Source of the DNA: Siphonodentalium dalli
Lineage: Eukaryota; Mollusca; Scaphopoda; Gadilida; Siphonodentaliidae
DNA: 64,000 bases
Assembly: GCA_032622095.1 (NCBI GenBank)
Contig: CP136066.1
Location: 97,983,319 to 98,047,318 of the forward strand
Direction of reading: 5' to 3'
Numbering within the stretch: position 1 is the stretch's first letter; the number at the start of each line of letters is the position of its first letter. Positions 1 to 11,187 of the stretch are shown piece after piece. The notes under the pieces were generated by a model. That model worked only from the letters and a program-made list of their open reading frames with translations. It was not told the DNA's origin and searched no databases. The translations under genes and the position numbers were made by a program.

Positions 1-354
1 CCAATATTGAGCATAGTCAGGGGCATTGGCATCTGGTAAAAAAAATAAACTGAATAAAAAAATAAAACGAAGTACCAATGTTTGTTCTGGTTGCTTCTGT
101 ACTTGTAACCACATTCATCCACTGTTTAGCCATGGATGCGATATAAATTACAGTATCTTGTTCTTCACTAATGAAAAATCATTATGGATAAAAAGTGATT
201 TATTTTCTACTAAAAGATGATTGATTTTCTATCACTAGGTGCATCCTTCAGGTCACAAATGTCTTATTTCATGGTGAAATGTTTATTATCACCCCTACTT
301 TGTAATTAATTTTAAAACTTGTTTTGCTTAATTTATTACTTTTGAATTTTGCAG

Positions 355-459
355 ATGCATCGCTCACCAATGCAGTGGAATGATGGTGTGAATGCAGGGT
401 TCTCATTGTACACTCCTTGGACTGAACTAGCACCAGAATATGAAACCCGAAATGTTGCT
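355..459 (+). CDS. SLC3A1-like, penultimate coding exon
   Basis: This 105-base, 35-codon exon follows acceptor TTTTGCAG and ends before donor GTAAGT. It encodes MHRSPMQWN..NAGFS and ends ETRNVA. The ATG at its start is an internal methionine, not the translation start. Confidence 0.85.
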
Positions 460-3400
460 GTAAGTACCTAAATTGGACCAAATAAATATAAATTGTGTCC
501 TCACTCATTATTGGATTGGTTTGAAGATGTATCCAGGGCTCCCAACCCTTTCTATATCATCTCCAGTATTAGATTGAGCCCTGAATACACTCGAATAGAT
601 CATATTCCACCAGTTCAAACCTGGGAATTTTTTCATGTTCTGATGGGGGAACTTTATAACATAAAAAATAAGACCGTTAATACATATCTTATTTAAATAC
701 AGTACCTGTTCCCTAGTAATGTATTTCACAATGATGTGAAACACTCCAGTAGGGTGATCGAATAGAAATGAAGAATAATCTTGCTCAAAGTAGTTATTTT
801 CACAAATATTACATCCAAAATGACAACACACACCGTCATTCTTATATATTAACTGAATACAGTGACTATCGATGGTGAAATAATTTGTTAGTTTATCGTC
901 GATAGTTGCATCCCGAACTGAGAAGTAAATATTTACAATTGAGCATAGTTCAGATGATATTTTCTATGGAGTGGTACAGTCGATTTGCTTGAGATTTTCG
1001 GCGATGTTAGTAGAATGCTACATTCCTCCAGTTGGCATAGTGCTGGTTTACTTATCGGTTTCACGCACCCGAACAAGTCCACAATATGTCTTTAACTAAG
1101 ATAAGTATTACCGGTCTTATTTTTTTTATATTATATAAATTGGTGCCAGCTCGAGATGGCATGATTTGGGTAGTCCAAGTCTGCTCATACGTAAACCCAC
1201 TAGGATATTGGGATAGTGAGATGCTGGTTTTTCGTCTGAGACCCATCTGGATTTCTATAACATGCTTTACACCTAGACCTGGTGGGGGGAATTGTCGTCT
1301 ATTTTACCCAACAAATCAATATATGATGCTACATGTATGTATATCGGAAAGAGAGTAAGCTTATGGTCAAAATAATGTATAATTATCTAACTGGCATGTT
1401 AAATTATGCATAGAATATTCCGGTTTATTAGGACTGACATCAATTTGTTTACATTTCGGCTTCTATGCCAACAATCAAGTACACCCAAAGTCACCCATAA
1501 ACAATCGAATGCACCCTTGCTCAACAGTTTTAGTTAATATTGCATCACTATTATGTGTTTGGTATACGTGATATAATTAAATAAATTTACGACCACGTGG
1601 TGTTTATGTTTGTTTACCTTACAAGTGTTACGACGAAAAAAAAAAGCTCAATTCAAGAGGTTAAATGCGTGGATACTTTTTATGTTTACCCATACCATGT
1701 ATGGTAAACATAGTGTCGTTGTCCGGATTGACCACTCGTCGTTCGTCCGTCCGTCTGTCCGTCCGTCCGTCTGTCCGTCCGTAGACACTTTACGTGTAAT
1801 GCGATAACTCAAACATTTTCTACCTGATCAAAACCAAATTTTGTATATGGGGTTTTCAGCCCAAAATACAGATCGAGTTCGAATATGGGATTGATCCGAC
1901 TTTTTTTTACAGAGTTATGGCCCTTTTTCGACTTAGAATTCACGCATTCTGCTATAACTCAAACATTTTTTATCTGATCGGAACCAAATTTGGTATGTGA
2001 GTTTCTCGGCCCAAAATACAGACCGAGTTCGAATATGTGTTTGATCCGAGTTTTTTTTACGGAGTTATGGCCCTTTTTTTACTTAGAATTCATTAATTCT
2101 GCCATAAGGCCAAAAAAAAAAAGGGTTTTGATTCTCGGGCATAGCCTCGTCTGGAAAAATGGCCCTCGTTGAACCATTTTATTATGAATTTCAATTTGAC
2201 CGAAGCTGTCAAATGATAACACGAAAATAGGAAACTAGAAAACATAAATTATTTGTTTCAAACATCGAATATGATAGACATACAATGGTGTATGTGTTAG
2301 TATTCAAAAAACAGACACTAGGCAAGATAACTACCAAACTGCCCAAACCCCAAGTATTGGCGATGTGTTTGCTGGTTTAATATAATAATATTTGAAGTTT
2401 TTATGGCTAGCATGTATAGTTACTATAGTATAGATGGATAAATATTAAAGTATATAGATAGATATAAATAGGTACATACATATTTCAAATATATCAACAA
2501 TAGTAATTTGAAATATACATTGTATATATATATCATTCTGGTAAATCCTATAATAGGCTATATGATGTAGGATAGTACAATGTCATATTTATGTCATTCT
2601 TTATTTAGATTTGATGTACGGGTAGTACAATGTGATAATTGGTAATTCTTTATAGTGGAATACATTAGTTTATACAAAACAATGTTCTCCTTACATTTTC
2701 TTAACCTGGGAAGGTATAATAACCCATGCTAACTATGGGCATTATCCCCATAACAAAAATAAAAAATAAAAATAAAACCCTCGCTCCCTCATCGATTCTC
2801 AAAAAAAATTGCCCGAGAATCAAAATACTTTTTTTGTTTGGCCTAACTCAAACATTTTTCATCTGATTGGAACCAAATTTGGTATATGAGTTTCTCAGAC
2901 CAACATACAGATTGAGTTCGAATATGGGTTTGATCCGGATGTTTTTTAATGGAGTTATGGTCCTTTGACATATAGTTCACACATACTTCGATAAAGCAAC
3001 CATTTTTCATCTGATAGGAGCCAAATTTGGTATATGAGTTTCTCAACTCAAAATACAGAACGAGTTTGAATATGGGTTAGATCCAATTTGTTATACCAGA
3101 GATATGGCCCTTTTTCAACTAAGAATTATCCAATTATAACCCAAGTAACTTTCAATTAATGAATACCTCAGCCTCACAGCTTCTCTGTGAGAGAGATAAA
3201 AAGACATGGTTTATTGAGAGTTATTTATAGCCCTCATATGTTAGCTCTGTATAAGAGATGTGAATTATTGGATAAATTGATTTAGCTATCTTATTAACCA
3301 CAACTTAGCCATGTGAATTTATTTAACTAGACCAATGGAGCTCTCTAAGTCCTTGGATGATGGGACTACATTGGATCAAACAGGGCAGAGATAGGTGATT

Positions 3401-5879
3401 TAACCCCTTTTACCCATTCCATGTCTTTTAACCTTTTCCATTAAATAAATAATTATATTATTTTGATATCTCACATGGCAATTTGCAACAACATGAATAG
3501 AACTGCTTACACTATGATAGTGGTGACAGGCTCTAGAGTTTAGATGTTATATTAACCCTTCTATATTGACTCATACATTCCAATAATTTGTGTTATTACT
3601 TGTTATTATGTACATTTGTCATATACTACTTTAGATCAGTATACTCTATAATTCAACATTAAAAGATTATGATTCTGATTATAACAATTTACTATCGCCA
3701 AGGGATGGGTTAAACATCGTGATCGGCCTCTCGTTTAATTTATGTCAATATTGCGATCCAATGTATTTTTATACGCCCTTTTTGAAAAAAGGTCGTATTA
3801 TGTTATCGGTCTGTCCGTCCGTCTGTCCGTTAACATTTTTGGTTTCCGATCAATAACTCCAGTTTGGATTATTTGATCTGAACCAAAGTTTGTATGTGTA
3901 TTTCCCAGCTAAAGATACAGGCCAAGTTCGAATATGGGTTCCGTCCAATTATTTTTACATGAGTTAAGGCCCTTTTTCGACTTAGAATTTGAACGTCTGT
4001 TAACATTTTTGGTTTCCGACCGATAACTCCAGTTTGGATTATTTTATTTGGTATGTGTATTTCCCAGCTAAAGATACAGGCCAAGTTCGAATATGGGTTC
4101 CGTCCAGTTATTTTTACATGAGTTACTGCCCTTTTTCAACTTAGAATTTGACCAATTTCATAACATTTTTGTTTCCGACCGATAACTCCAGTTTTGATTA
4201 TTTGAGCTGAACCAAAGCTGGTATGTGTATTTCCCAGCTATAACTACAGGCCAAGTTTGAATATAGGTTCTGTCTAATTATTTTTAAATGAGTTATGGCC
4301 ATTTTTCGACTTAGAATATGACCACATTTTGGCATTGAAATTAGGGGTATATAAGATTTTCTTCAAATGTAAGCTCAAAGTATTATCTTATTTTGCGATA
4401 GTACAATTCGAAATGGCTAAAGGGCGTATTTTGCCATGCCCTAGCGATGCTCTTGTTCATATTGAATTACTACTTTCAATTGGCGACTATTGTGGGGTTT
4501 AGAACAAATAACATGTTTTCTATGGAAGAAAACAGTTTATTGTCACAATTGTGATATTTACTGGTGGTTTAATGTGAGCTGGTCACTAACGCATATAGCC
4601 TGTTAAAGAAATGGTATCCAGACGGTCTCTGATATAAACCAGCATCTCGCTATCCCAATATCCTAGCTGGTTTACATACGAGCAGACTTGCACTAGATTT
4701 AGGCAACTTTTTTGAGCCGATTTAGTTTGGCATCACTTACAATCCTAAAATTTCACCCAGGTATTAAATTCATGTTTATCTTAAAATTGGCTCATGAATG
4801 GTGGAATATAATCTCTTTGGGCATCCCCACAGTAGAGATGAAATATGATCTCTATGGGCATTGCCAGAGTAGAGGTAGAATATGATCTCTATGGGCGTCG
4901 CCACAGTAGAGATGGATTATGATCTCTATGGGTGTTACCAGAGTAGAGGTGAAATATGATCTCTGTGGGCGTCGCCAGAGTAGAGTTGGATTATTATCTC
5001 TTATGGGCGTTGCCATAGTTAGAGGTGGATTATCTCTATAGGCATCACCATATTAGAGGGGGGTGAATGAATGCAACATTTTCTCTTTCTACCAGTGTTT
5101 CTTCGGGCTGAAATCCTGAATACAATAATTTTAAATTTAATATGATGTTAAAAGTTTTAAGGTCATTTCAAGTAGTAAAAAATGATGTAATTGTATTACA
5201 ATATTGCTGTCATAATTTTCATTGATAAAGCTCTAATTTTCAAGTTAACCTTATTTTTTTTTTTACCGTCTGACTTGTTAACAATTGACCGCCATTTGTG
5301 AAAATTAAAAACCCTTAAGTCATTTATTTTTTATTCTGCCTTATTTTATTTTTTTACCGTCTGACTTGTTTACAATTGACTGCCATTTGTGAAAATTTAA
5401 AACCCCAAAGTTATTTATTTTTTATTCCGCTTTTCTACCTTAACTTCCAGACAAAATATCCTGAAACAAGAGGAAATAAAAATATGACCCTGTCCTTAAA
5501 GATTAATATCAATTACTTTCAATTTGCTATTCACTTTCAGTACATGCAAGCTCACTTTACCGAGGACAGTAAGATCGTTACCTATCAACACTTAGCAAAG
5601 CTCAGAAAGAAGGAAGCAATGCAGTGGGGACGTGTAAAGAATTTAGATGTCCGCGGTGACTTACTGTGGTTTATGAGAGAGGCCGATGGCTTCCCAGGAT
5701 TCCTGGTTATTATCAACATGGGATCTAATAACCAGCTATTTATGGATGACAACGGACTGTTGCCAAAGGAAGGAGAAGTTATCTACCATTCAAAGAATGT
5801 CGCCAATGGAGAAAAACACAATCTGAAGTCTGGAATTGCATTAAGTGGGGGAGTAGTCGTCGTTTACCAACTCAAATAG
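355..5879 (+). CDS. SLC3A1/rBAT-like (GH13-fold) protein, last two coding exons, 5' part outside the window
   Basis: Joining 355-459 to 5541-5879 gives a 147-residue C-terminal piece ending in TAG. The first exon carries RSPMQW followed by NAGFS, the block (RTPMQW..NAGFS) typical of GH13 alpha-glucosidases and of the heavy chain rBAT (SLC3A1). The second exon holds the helix before the C-terminal beta domain (YQHLAKLRKKEAMQWG) and the beta domain itself, ending VVVVYQLK. Donor GTAAGT and acceptor TTTCAG are canonical and both junctions are phase 0. In the family, rBAT is a type II membrane glycoprotein that pairs with a light-chain amino-acid transporter, while close relatives are maltases. 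The catalytic residues lie upstream of the window, so transporter subunit and alpha-glucosidase cannot be separated. The protein stops soon after the beta domain, without the longer tail of human rBAT. Confidence 0.85.
735..1097. repeat. dispersed repeat, family A ('TGATGTGAAACACTCC')
   Basis: The roughly 360-bp sequence recurs at 34757-35115 in the same orientation, at 22480-22832 inverted, and in part at 40463-40740. A short fragment lies at 23523-23566. Shared landmarks in order are the TGATGTGAAA head, AATAATCTTGCTCAAAGTAG, GTAAATATTTACAAT and GATTTTCGGCGATG. No coding potential is seen. Confidence 0.75.
1172..1258. repeat. short dispersed repeat, inverted partner at 4612-4698
   Basis: The stretch from CAAGTCTGCTC through CACTAGGATATTGGGATAG to GATGCTGGTTT reappears inverted at 4612-4698. 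Both copies lie in the same SLC3A1-like intron. Confidence 0.55.
1716..3135. repeat. reiterated GTCCGTCC-type dispersed repeat, interrupted by a MITE
   Basis: After a GTCCGTCC run at about 1738-1785, units of roughly 170 bp repeat. Each contains ATAACTCAAACATTTT, a CTGATC..ACCAAATTTGGTAT block, a GAGTTCGAATATGGG block and GAGTTATGGCCCTTTTT. The array is split by the element at 2108-2843. Related sequence occurs at 11870-11990 and 54310-54440. Confidence 0.7.
2108..2843. mobile_element. PIF/Harbinger-like MITE with TAA target duplication
   Basis: The left end GGCCAAAAAAAAAAAGGG..TTTTGATTCTCGGGCA and the inverted right end form about 34-bp terminal inverted repeats with few mismatches. TAA flanks both sides (2105-2107 and 2844-2846). 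Removing the element restores ATAACTCAAACATTTTTCAT, identical in pattern to the neighbouring unit near 1953. A three-base TWA duplication fits PIF/Harbinger. The interior is very AT-rich and has no coding frame. Confidence 0.8.
3141..3768. other. intronic stretch with nothing recognised
   Basis: AT-rich sequence in the SLC3A1-like intron. I see no exon, repeat match within the window, or RNA gene. Confidence 0.5.
3769..4446. repeat. dispersed repeat bounded by inverted TACGCCCTTT / AAGGGCGTA ends
   Basis: It opens with TACGCCCTTTTTGAAAAAAG and a GTCCGTCCGTC run, then holds three roughly 170-bp units. Each unit has TTTCCGA..ATAACTCCAGTTT, GTATGTGTATTTCCCAGCTA and TTTTTACATGAGTTA. It closes with AAAGGGCGTATTTTG. 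It is a separate family from the one at 1716-3135. Confidence 0.65.
4797..5058. repeat. short tandem repeat, about 38-bp unit, about 7 copies
   Basis: The unit is approximately CAGTAGAGATG..TATGATCTCTATGGGC..GCC, repeated with substitutions and one-base indels. It lies within the SLC3A1-like intron. Confidence 0.7.
5248..5438. repeat. direct duplication of about 95 bp
   Basis: TTTTTTTTTACCGTCTGACT, then TTGAC.GCCATTTGTGAAAAT and TTATTTTTTATTC.GC, occur twice in tandem (about 5248-5342 and 5345-5438), just before the terminal exon acceptor. Confidence 0.65.
5541..5879 (+). CDS. SLC3A1-like, terminal coding exon
   Basis: This 112-codon exon plus TAG follows acceptor CACTTTCAG. Open frame continues upstream to about 5376, but that part is low-complexity intron. 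Base composition becomes clearly less AT-rich at the exon boundary. The region 5880-6515 is presumably 3' UTR; the first good AATAAA is at 6516-6521. Confidence 0.87.
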   Translation, partial: YMQAHFTEDSKIVTYQHLAKLRKKEAMQWGRVKNLDVRGDLLWFMREADGFPGFLVIINMGSNNQLFMDDNGLLPKEGEVIYHSKNVANGEKHNLKSGIALSGGVVVVYQLK

Positions 5880-7716
5880 TCTAACAATTGCAATACTCCT
5901 TTTATATCTGCTTGCAAATTTAAACAAAATAATGTATTGAAATTTAGTTAATTCAATTGACAACAGCAATGTGTTATGTTTAAAATTAGGCCAAATAGAC
6001 AATGCCAATAAGAAACAAAATGATAGTTGGCATTTGTTCTACACCAGGATTTGCTTTTATATATATGCAGCCCTGTTAATTAGCAGAAATTTGCCTTGGC
6101 TAAGAAATTGCCTACTGGAAAAAACAAATAATGGAACAATACAATGCAAGTGTCATGTTATATTTAAACTTTGCCTCACTCGTGTTTAACACCTGGTTGC
6201 TATTTTAATGAAGATGCTGTACCTGTATGAGTGTTGAACTCATCATCTATATCTTCTTGTTTTGTCTTTTTCACTAAATGTTTGAGGCTATTTCTATGAG
6301 AATACGGCAACTTGTTTTTATGGTTTGGTTTATTGATCTCACCAAACACCAAAAATCAGCAGTTGGCACAGGTTGGCATATGAAATTCCACCAATGTTCC
6401 AGCAAACTCATCAACAGAGTTCAGCGACGAATTTGACCATTCTGTGTAAAGTCCACATCTGGATGAAACATACTTTAAGATGAGATAGCTTTGTGCTATA
6501 TAGAAATTTGAGAAAAATAAATTGGAGCTTGGAGGGAGCTTAGAATTTGAAAACCCAGAATTAAATCCTTAATTCACCATCCTATTTTGCAACGAAAACT
6601 GAAATAGTAGTCAATCTATTGAGAACCTTTTTTTATTGTATTTTCTTTTAGCATCAAAATTTTAAATTTAATATCAATCATGTTATTAAATTAAATCCAA
6701 TGAGCACACTATTTTAGAACCAACATCTGTTTTTATCTTTCAGTAATTTATCATGGAATACATCATCTTAACATCTTGAAGGTGCTGGGAAGGTTGTCTA
6801 GTAACCAAACATTAACAAAGTAGAGATGTTAAATTCACTACTCTATTGCCTAGTTACCATTGCCCGAGCACAATTTACTGTAACCCCTTTCATTACTGAC
6901 TGGATTCTTTCGGTCATTAAGTTCTAAAAGTATACATTGGAATGATCCAATCTTCATCTATAAGGTCGGTCTGATAAATAGATTAACGTATTAATGCTAT
7001 TGCACAAGTTTGTTGTGATGTGATGGTAAAACCAGAACTGGATGTTCAAGTTTTACATCGTGTGTGCAATGAGTGCAATAATGTTAACATGTTCGTAAAA
7101 CTGTGGTGTTCTATGTTTATTGCACACTCTGTAGCTTGTAATATTCTAAAATATAGGTCAATATTGTTTTATTTAAATGAGCAAACTTGTGCTTACTGAA
7201 GACAATACCTCGTAATTTAGCAAAGACACTTTCTGTTGCCAGTCGCATTGTTGGTTGGCATAATCGGTTTGTATTGTTCAAGAATAATGCACATTTTTTT
7301 ATTGAACGTTTTGAAATCTTCTGTATTTTGCTGTATTTTACACAAGTAAGCCAATGGGTGTGCAGTCTTCATCTGTAGAGTCTGTCCGATAATATTACAG
7401 ATACCATTTTGGGAATCTACTACTACCTATCTCTTCTTGGCACCACTTCCAACAACAACAATGACAAAAGTTCTATGAAACTCGTTTTGAAGGCACCTTT
7501 GCATCGTTCTTAAATAAATACATGAGAAACATCTGGTGTTACAAATATTTCACTCAAATAGTGTTTTAAAAGATAGATTTTCAATAAAACAATTATAGTA
7601 TAAAAATAACCACATTTTCTGTCCCTGTTAATTGGAGAATATAATTATTTTCACAAACAGAAGCTCCTATTGACTGGTTTATCTGGCTCAAATTTATTAT
7701 TTTACACTGCCAAATC
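5880..7716. other. 3' UTR and intergenic sequence
   Basis: Nothing coding is recognised beyond the TAG at 5877-5879. AATAAA at 6516-6521 is a plausible poly(A) signal for the SLC3A1-like gene. The stretch 6888-6975 resembles the repeat at 59036-59150. Confidence 0.45.
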
Positions 7717-7720
7717 TTAA

Positions 7721-7977
7721 CCCTTTCATGACGAGAGCTGCGCTGGTGCAGCATTAAAGACCCTGTGCCAGTGCATTCTCTTATATATATGCGAGTCTCC
7801 CATAGGGAGCCTCGCATATATAAGAGAATGCATGGGCTAACAAGATCAATGTAAATATTGTTAGGCCAATGCATTCTCTTATGTATGTGAGGTGCCATAT
7901 GGGCGACTCGCATATATAAGAGAATGCATTGGCACAGGGTTTTCGCAAAAATTCAGGGAGCTCCAGTCATAGAAGGG
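7721..7977. mobile_element. TTAA-type double-hairpin MITE (CCCTTTCATGA family)
   Basis: TTAA precedes CCCTTTCATGA..GGAGCT at the left; AGCTCC..TCAT.GAAGGG closes the right. Inside are two hairpins made of GCATTCTCTTATATATGCGA and its inverse. The right TTAA is degenerate (TTCA). Other copies are at 8590-8811, 23568-23834, 53348-53547 and 60701-60930, with partial copies at 13558-13645 and 30590-30783. Confidence 0.8.
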
Positions 7978-8589
7978 TTCAGGGAAGAGATACACCATCT
8001 TTAATAATTGCATTAGAATGTTTGTCGTAAGTTATTAGCTGATCATCCCGACAAATGAATAAATAGGAAGAATCGACTCATTAAAGCTTAACACCTATTC
8101 ATCAGCACTGTTTATGATATTGTTTTGATTTCTTGTGCAATGAGTCAATTAGGTCTTCACAAGGTTTGGGATTAGCATTTAAAAAGAGTAATCGACTGAA
8201 AAGTAAATATTTCACTAGCATAGACCAAAATGGTACATCCCATAGTACGAAAATCATCTTGAAACACTCCCCATTAGCAAACCTGTTGTCAGAACGTTGA
8301 AACAAAAATGTAACTCTGAGTGAAACTGAGCAAGATTTATATAGCATCTTGAGGCTATATAATAATAATTGATGTAATTATCGCAAGGAGATATGACAAT
8401 ATTTAAAATGTTAATATCGTCCTTTTCTTGTGCCGATCTTCCAATTAGTGTACCGATAATGGTACATTTAAGACCAACCTTCCCAGCACTGAAAGATTAA
8501 AAAAAAATATTTTAAATGTTTATTGGTAATTCTGATTAAAATTTGGATCATCAACATTGAGACTTGTTTGATTTTTACTTGGGTATTAA

Positions 8590-8811
8590 CCATTTCATGG
8601 CTGGAGCTGTGCTGGTGTAGCATTAAAGATCTGCCATTGGGTGTATCGCATATATAAGAGAATGCACTGGCTGTCATGGTAAATATTGTTAGGCCAATGT
8701 ATTCTCTTATACATGTAAATGCGACACTGCCTATAGGAGACTCGCATATATAAGAGAATGCATTGGCACAGGTTTTTTGCAAAATTTCAGGAAGCTCCAG
8801 TCATTGAAGGG
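8590..8811. mobile_element. TTAA-type double-hairpin MITE, intact target duplication
   Basis: Same family as 7721-7977. TTAA is present on both sides (8586-8589 and 8812-8815), and both internal hairpins around CGCATATATAAGAGAATG are preserved. The TTAA target suggests piggyBac-type mobilisation. Confidence 0.82.
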
Positions 8812-8866
8812 TTAAATAGCCCGGTCAAGGCGGGGCAGTCCAAACTGAAGCTCTACCCTCCATACC

Positions 8867-8927
8867 CACTAGGGGCCCACCGCTCCTGCTAAATCCGTCC
8901 GAAATCGTAAAATCGTCCAGTGCGCAA
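8867..8927. repeat. fragment matching the upstream end of the broken gene region (inverted copy at 21170-21226)
   Basis: GCCCACCGCTCCTGCTAAAT..CGTCCAGTGCGC here is repeated on the opposite strand at 21170-21226, next to the broken - strand gene. This suggests that region belongs to a repeated element. The flanking 8816-9130 shows nothing else recognisable. Confidence 0.55.
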
Positions 8928-9134
8928 TCGCGAGGCTCCTCTGTCTTTCCGGCGACAGAAAGTATACCATTCACAGAAACTGAACTCAAATATACGTAAA
9001 TATGAGTATTTTATGTAAGAAATTACATTTTCCCCTCACTAAAAGGTCATTCCGTATATATATGTAAAGCGGTCCGCAGGATTCAATAAACCTGCAATTC
9101 TTTGTATTTTTCCCGAACCTCATAATTTCCAGTG

Positions 9135-11110
9135 CTTTTTAGCTCACCTGAGACAAAGTCTCTGGTGGAGCTATAGTCATCACTTCTCATCCGTCCATCC
9201 GTCCGTCAACAATTCTTTAAACATCTGCTCCTCTGGAACCATAAGACCGAATGAGTTCATATTTGGTGTGGATGTTCCCTAGGTGACTCACATTCAGATT
9301 TGTTCAAATAAGGTCACTGGGTCAAATAGTTGCGAAGCCAGGGCCATAACTCTTTCCCTCCATAGTAATTCTTTTAAACATCTCAAATACCATCAGGCCA
9401 AATGGGTTCATATTTGGTATGAAGGATCCTTGGGTGACTGGGGTTCAGATTTGTTCAAATGAGGTCACTGGGTCAAATGTGGGCGGGGCCAGGGACACAA
9501 CTCTTACAAAAATATATAAAACATTTTTTTAGATTGAACTAAAAAACATTTTTACATTAAACTCCTTGTTCAATTTAACAAAAACAAAACATTTCAAATT
9601 GTTTTATTTTAATTGAGATTAATTTCTTGCTCAATTTAAAAAAAAATAACACCATTATAACATCCACCAGGGTGACTCAACCAAAGTTGGTTTAAATCAG
9701 TCTAAAACCATATAGAAGTCACATTGATTATAAAGTAATAAATGAAATGGCAGTGTTAACAAAATATGTTTGGAATGACAGCTTTGATTAATAGCCTAAA
9801 TTTCTGTTGGAGAGTTTGTATATAAATGACCCTGCTTATGATAACAAACTCCGCTCCCAAGGCCAAGTGTGAATGATGAATCTGACAGTTAGGCCAGTAA
9901 AACTAAATACCTGTTTTCTCAGGCGATTACATATGGGAAACTGGATGAGAAAGAAGGAGGCATTTTTCTTAGCTTACCTGAGATGAAGAATTGAGACATA
10001 TTTTGTGTGGATTGTCCCTAGGTCGCTGGGATTCAGTTCTGTTCAAATGGGGGTCACATGGTCAAAAAAGTGGCATAGCTGGGGACCTAACTCTTTCCAT
10101 CCATAGTAATTCTTAAAACATCTCAAGAATCTAGGTACTCTTTCCATCCATAGTAATTCTTAAAAGAATCATCGGGGCTATTTAGCTTATAATTGGTATG
10201 GAAGGTTTTTGGGTGACCGGGATACAGATGTGTTAAAATGAGGTCACCTGGTCAAATAAGGGTGGAGCCAGGGACGTAACTTGTCCATCCATTGTAATTC
10301 TTAAAATGTCTTCCTATCAAGAACCATCAGGTCTATTCAGCTTATATTTGGTATGGGTGACTAGGATTCAGAATTGGTCAGAGCCAATGACATAATTCTT
10401 TCCCTCATCAGTTATTTTTAAAACATCTTCTCAAGAACCATTTGGCATATTTGGTATACATTTTGGTATAGAGAGTCCTTGGGTGACTGGGTTCAGATTT
10501 GTTGAAATGGGTTCACCAGGTCAAATAGGGGTGTGACCAGGGACATAAGTCTTCCCCCAAAGTAATTCTTAAAATGGCGCTCCTCAAGAGCCATCAGTCC
10601 TATTTAGCCTATATGTAGTAACCAGTATGGAGGGTCCTTGTGTTACTTGGGACTGGGTTACAGATTTGTTAAAATTGGTTCGACCAATCAAGAAATGGCA
10701 TTTAGTGTATATGGCCTATGGAGAGTTGGGATCAAAATTTGTTTGAATGGGGTCCACCATTTAAAAAGGGGAGCATGTCAGGTTGTAACTTTGCCACAGT
10801 TAGGAAAGCTTGAAGTATCAGTTGCAAAATTCCAACATATGCAAAGGAATTTTACGAACTTGTGAGTGTGTTTGCTTCAGTTGAGAGGGAGCAGACTATG
10901 AACTATGTGGGGTGGGGGATCTGGACCATATTTCAAGGTGGACACCCCACTGCTCAACGGAGACCCTCTTGGCTATGCCCCTCTTTAGGACTACTTGTTT
11001 TTAAGTGAATTTGACGACAAGTACTAACTCTTTGGTCTTCCGAGTCCTAGTCTTTACAGTCTGGTGAGCGTCGCCACAGTCATTGACTGTCTTGTTACTA
11101 TGAAAAATCC
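9135..11110. repeat. degenerate multi-copy repeat region (TAGCTCACCTGAGAC family)
   Basis: Starts TTTTTAGCTCACCTGAGAC with GGTGGAGCTATAGTCATCAC and GTCCGTC. Units of roughly 170 bp follow, with TTCATATTTGGT, TTCAGATTTGTTCAAAT, GAGGTCACTGGGTCAAATA and CCAGGGCCATAACTC. A different end module at about 10780-11110 (TTTACAGTCTGGTGAGCG..CATTGACTGTCTTGTTA) is shared with 17030-17350, 17440-17800 and 56830-57115. No gene is seen. Confidence 0.7.
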
Positions 11111-11187
11111 GAAAGCGTTCTGAGTGGAACATGTGCTCAATTTCAATACAATCTTCAGTTTATCGTCATCTTGGTATTGTTTTTAGC

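Noticed and set aside
5376-5540. Upstream ATG extension of the terminal SLC3A1-like exon
   Set aside because: The extension is low-complexity, overlaps a duplicated intronic block, and is followed by a good acceptor directly before the conserved region.
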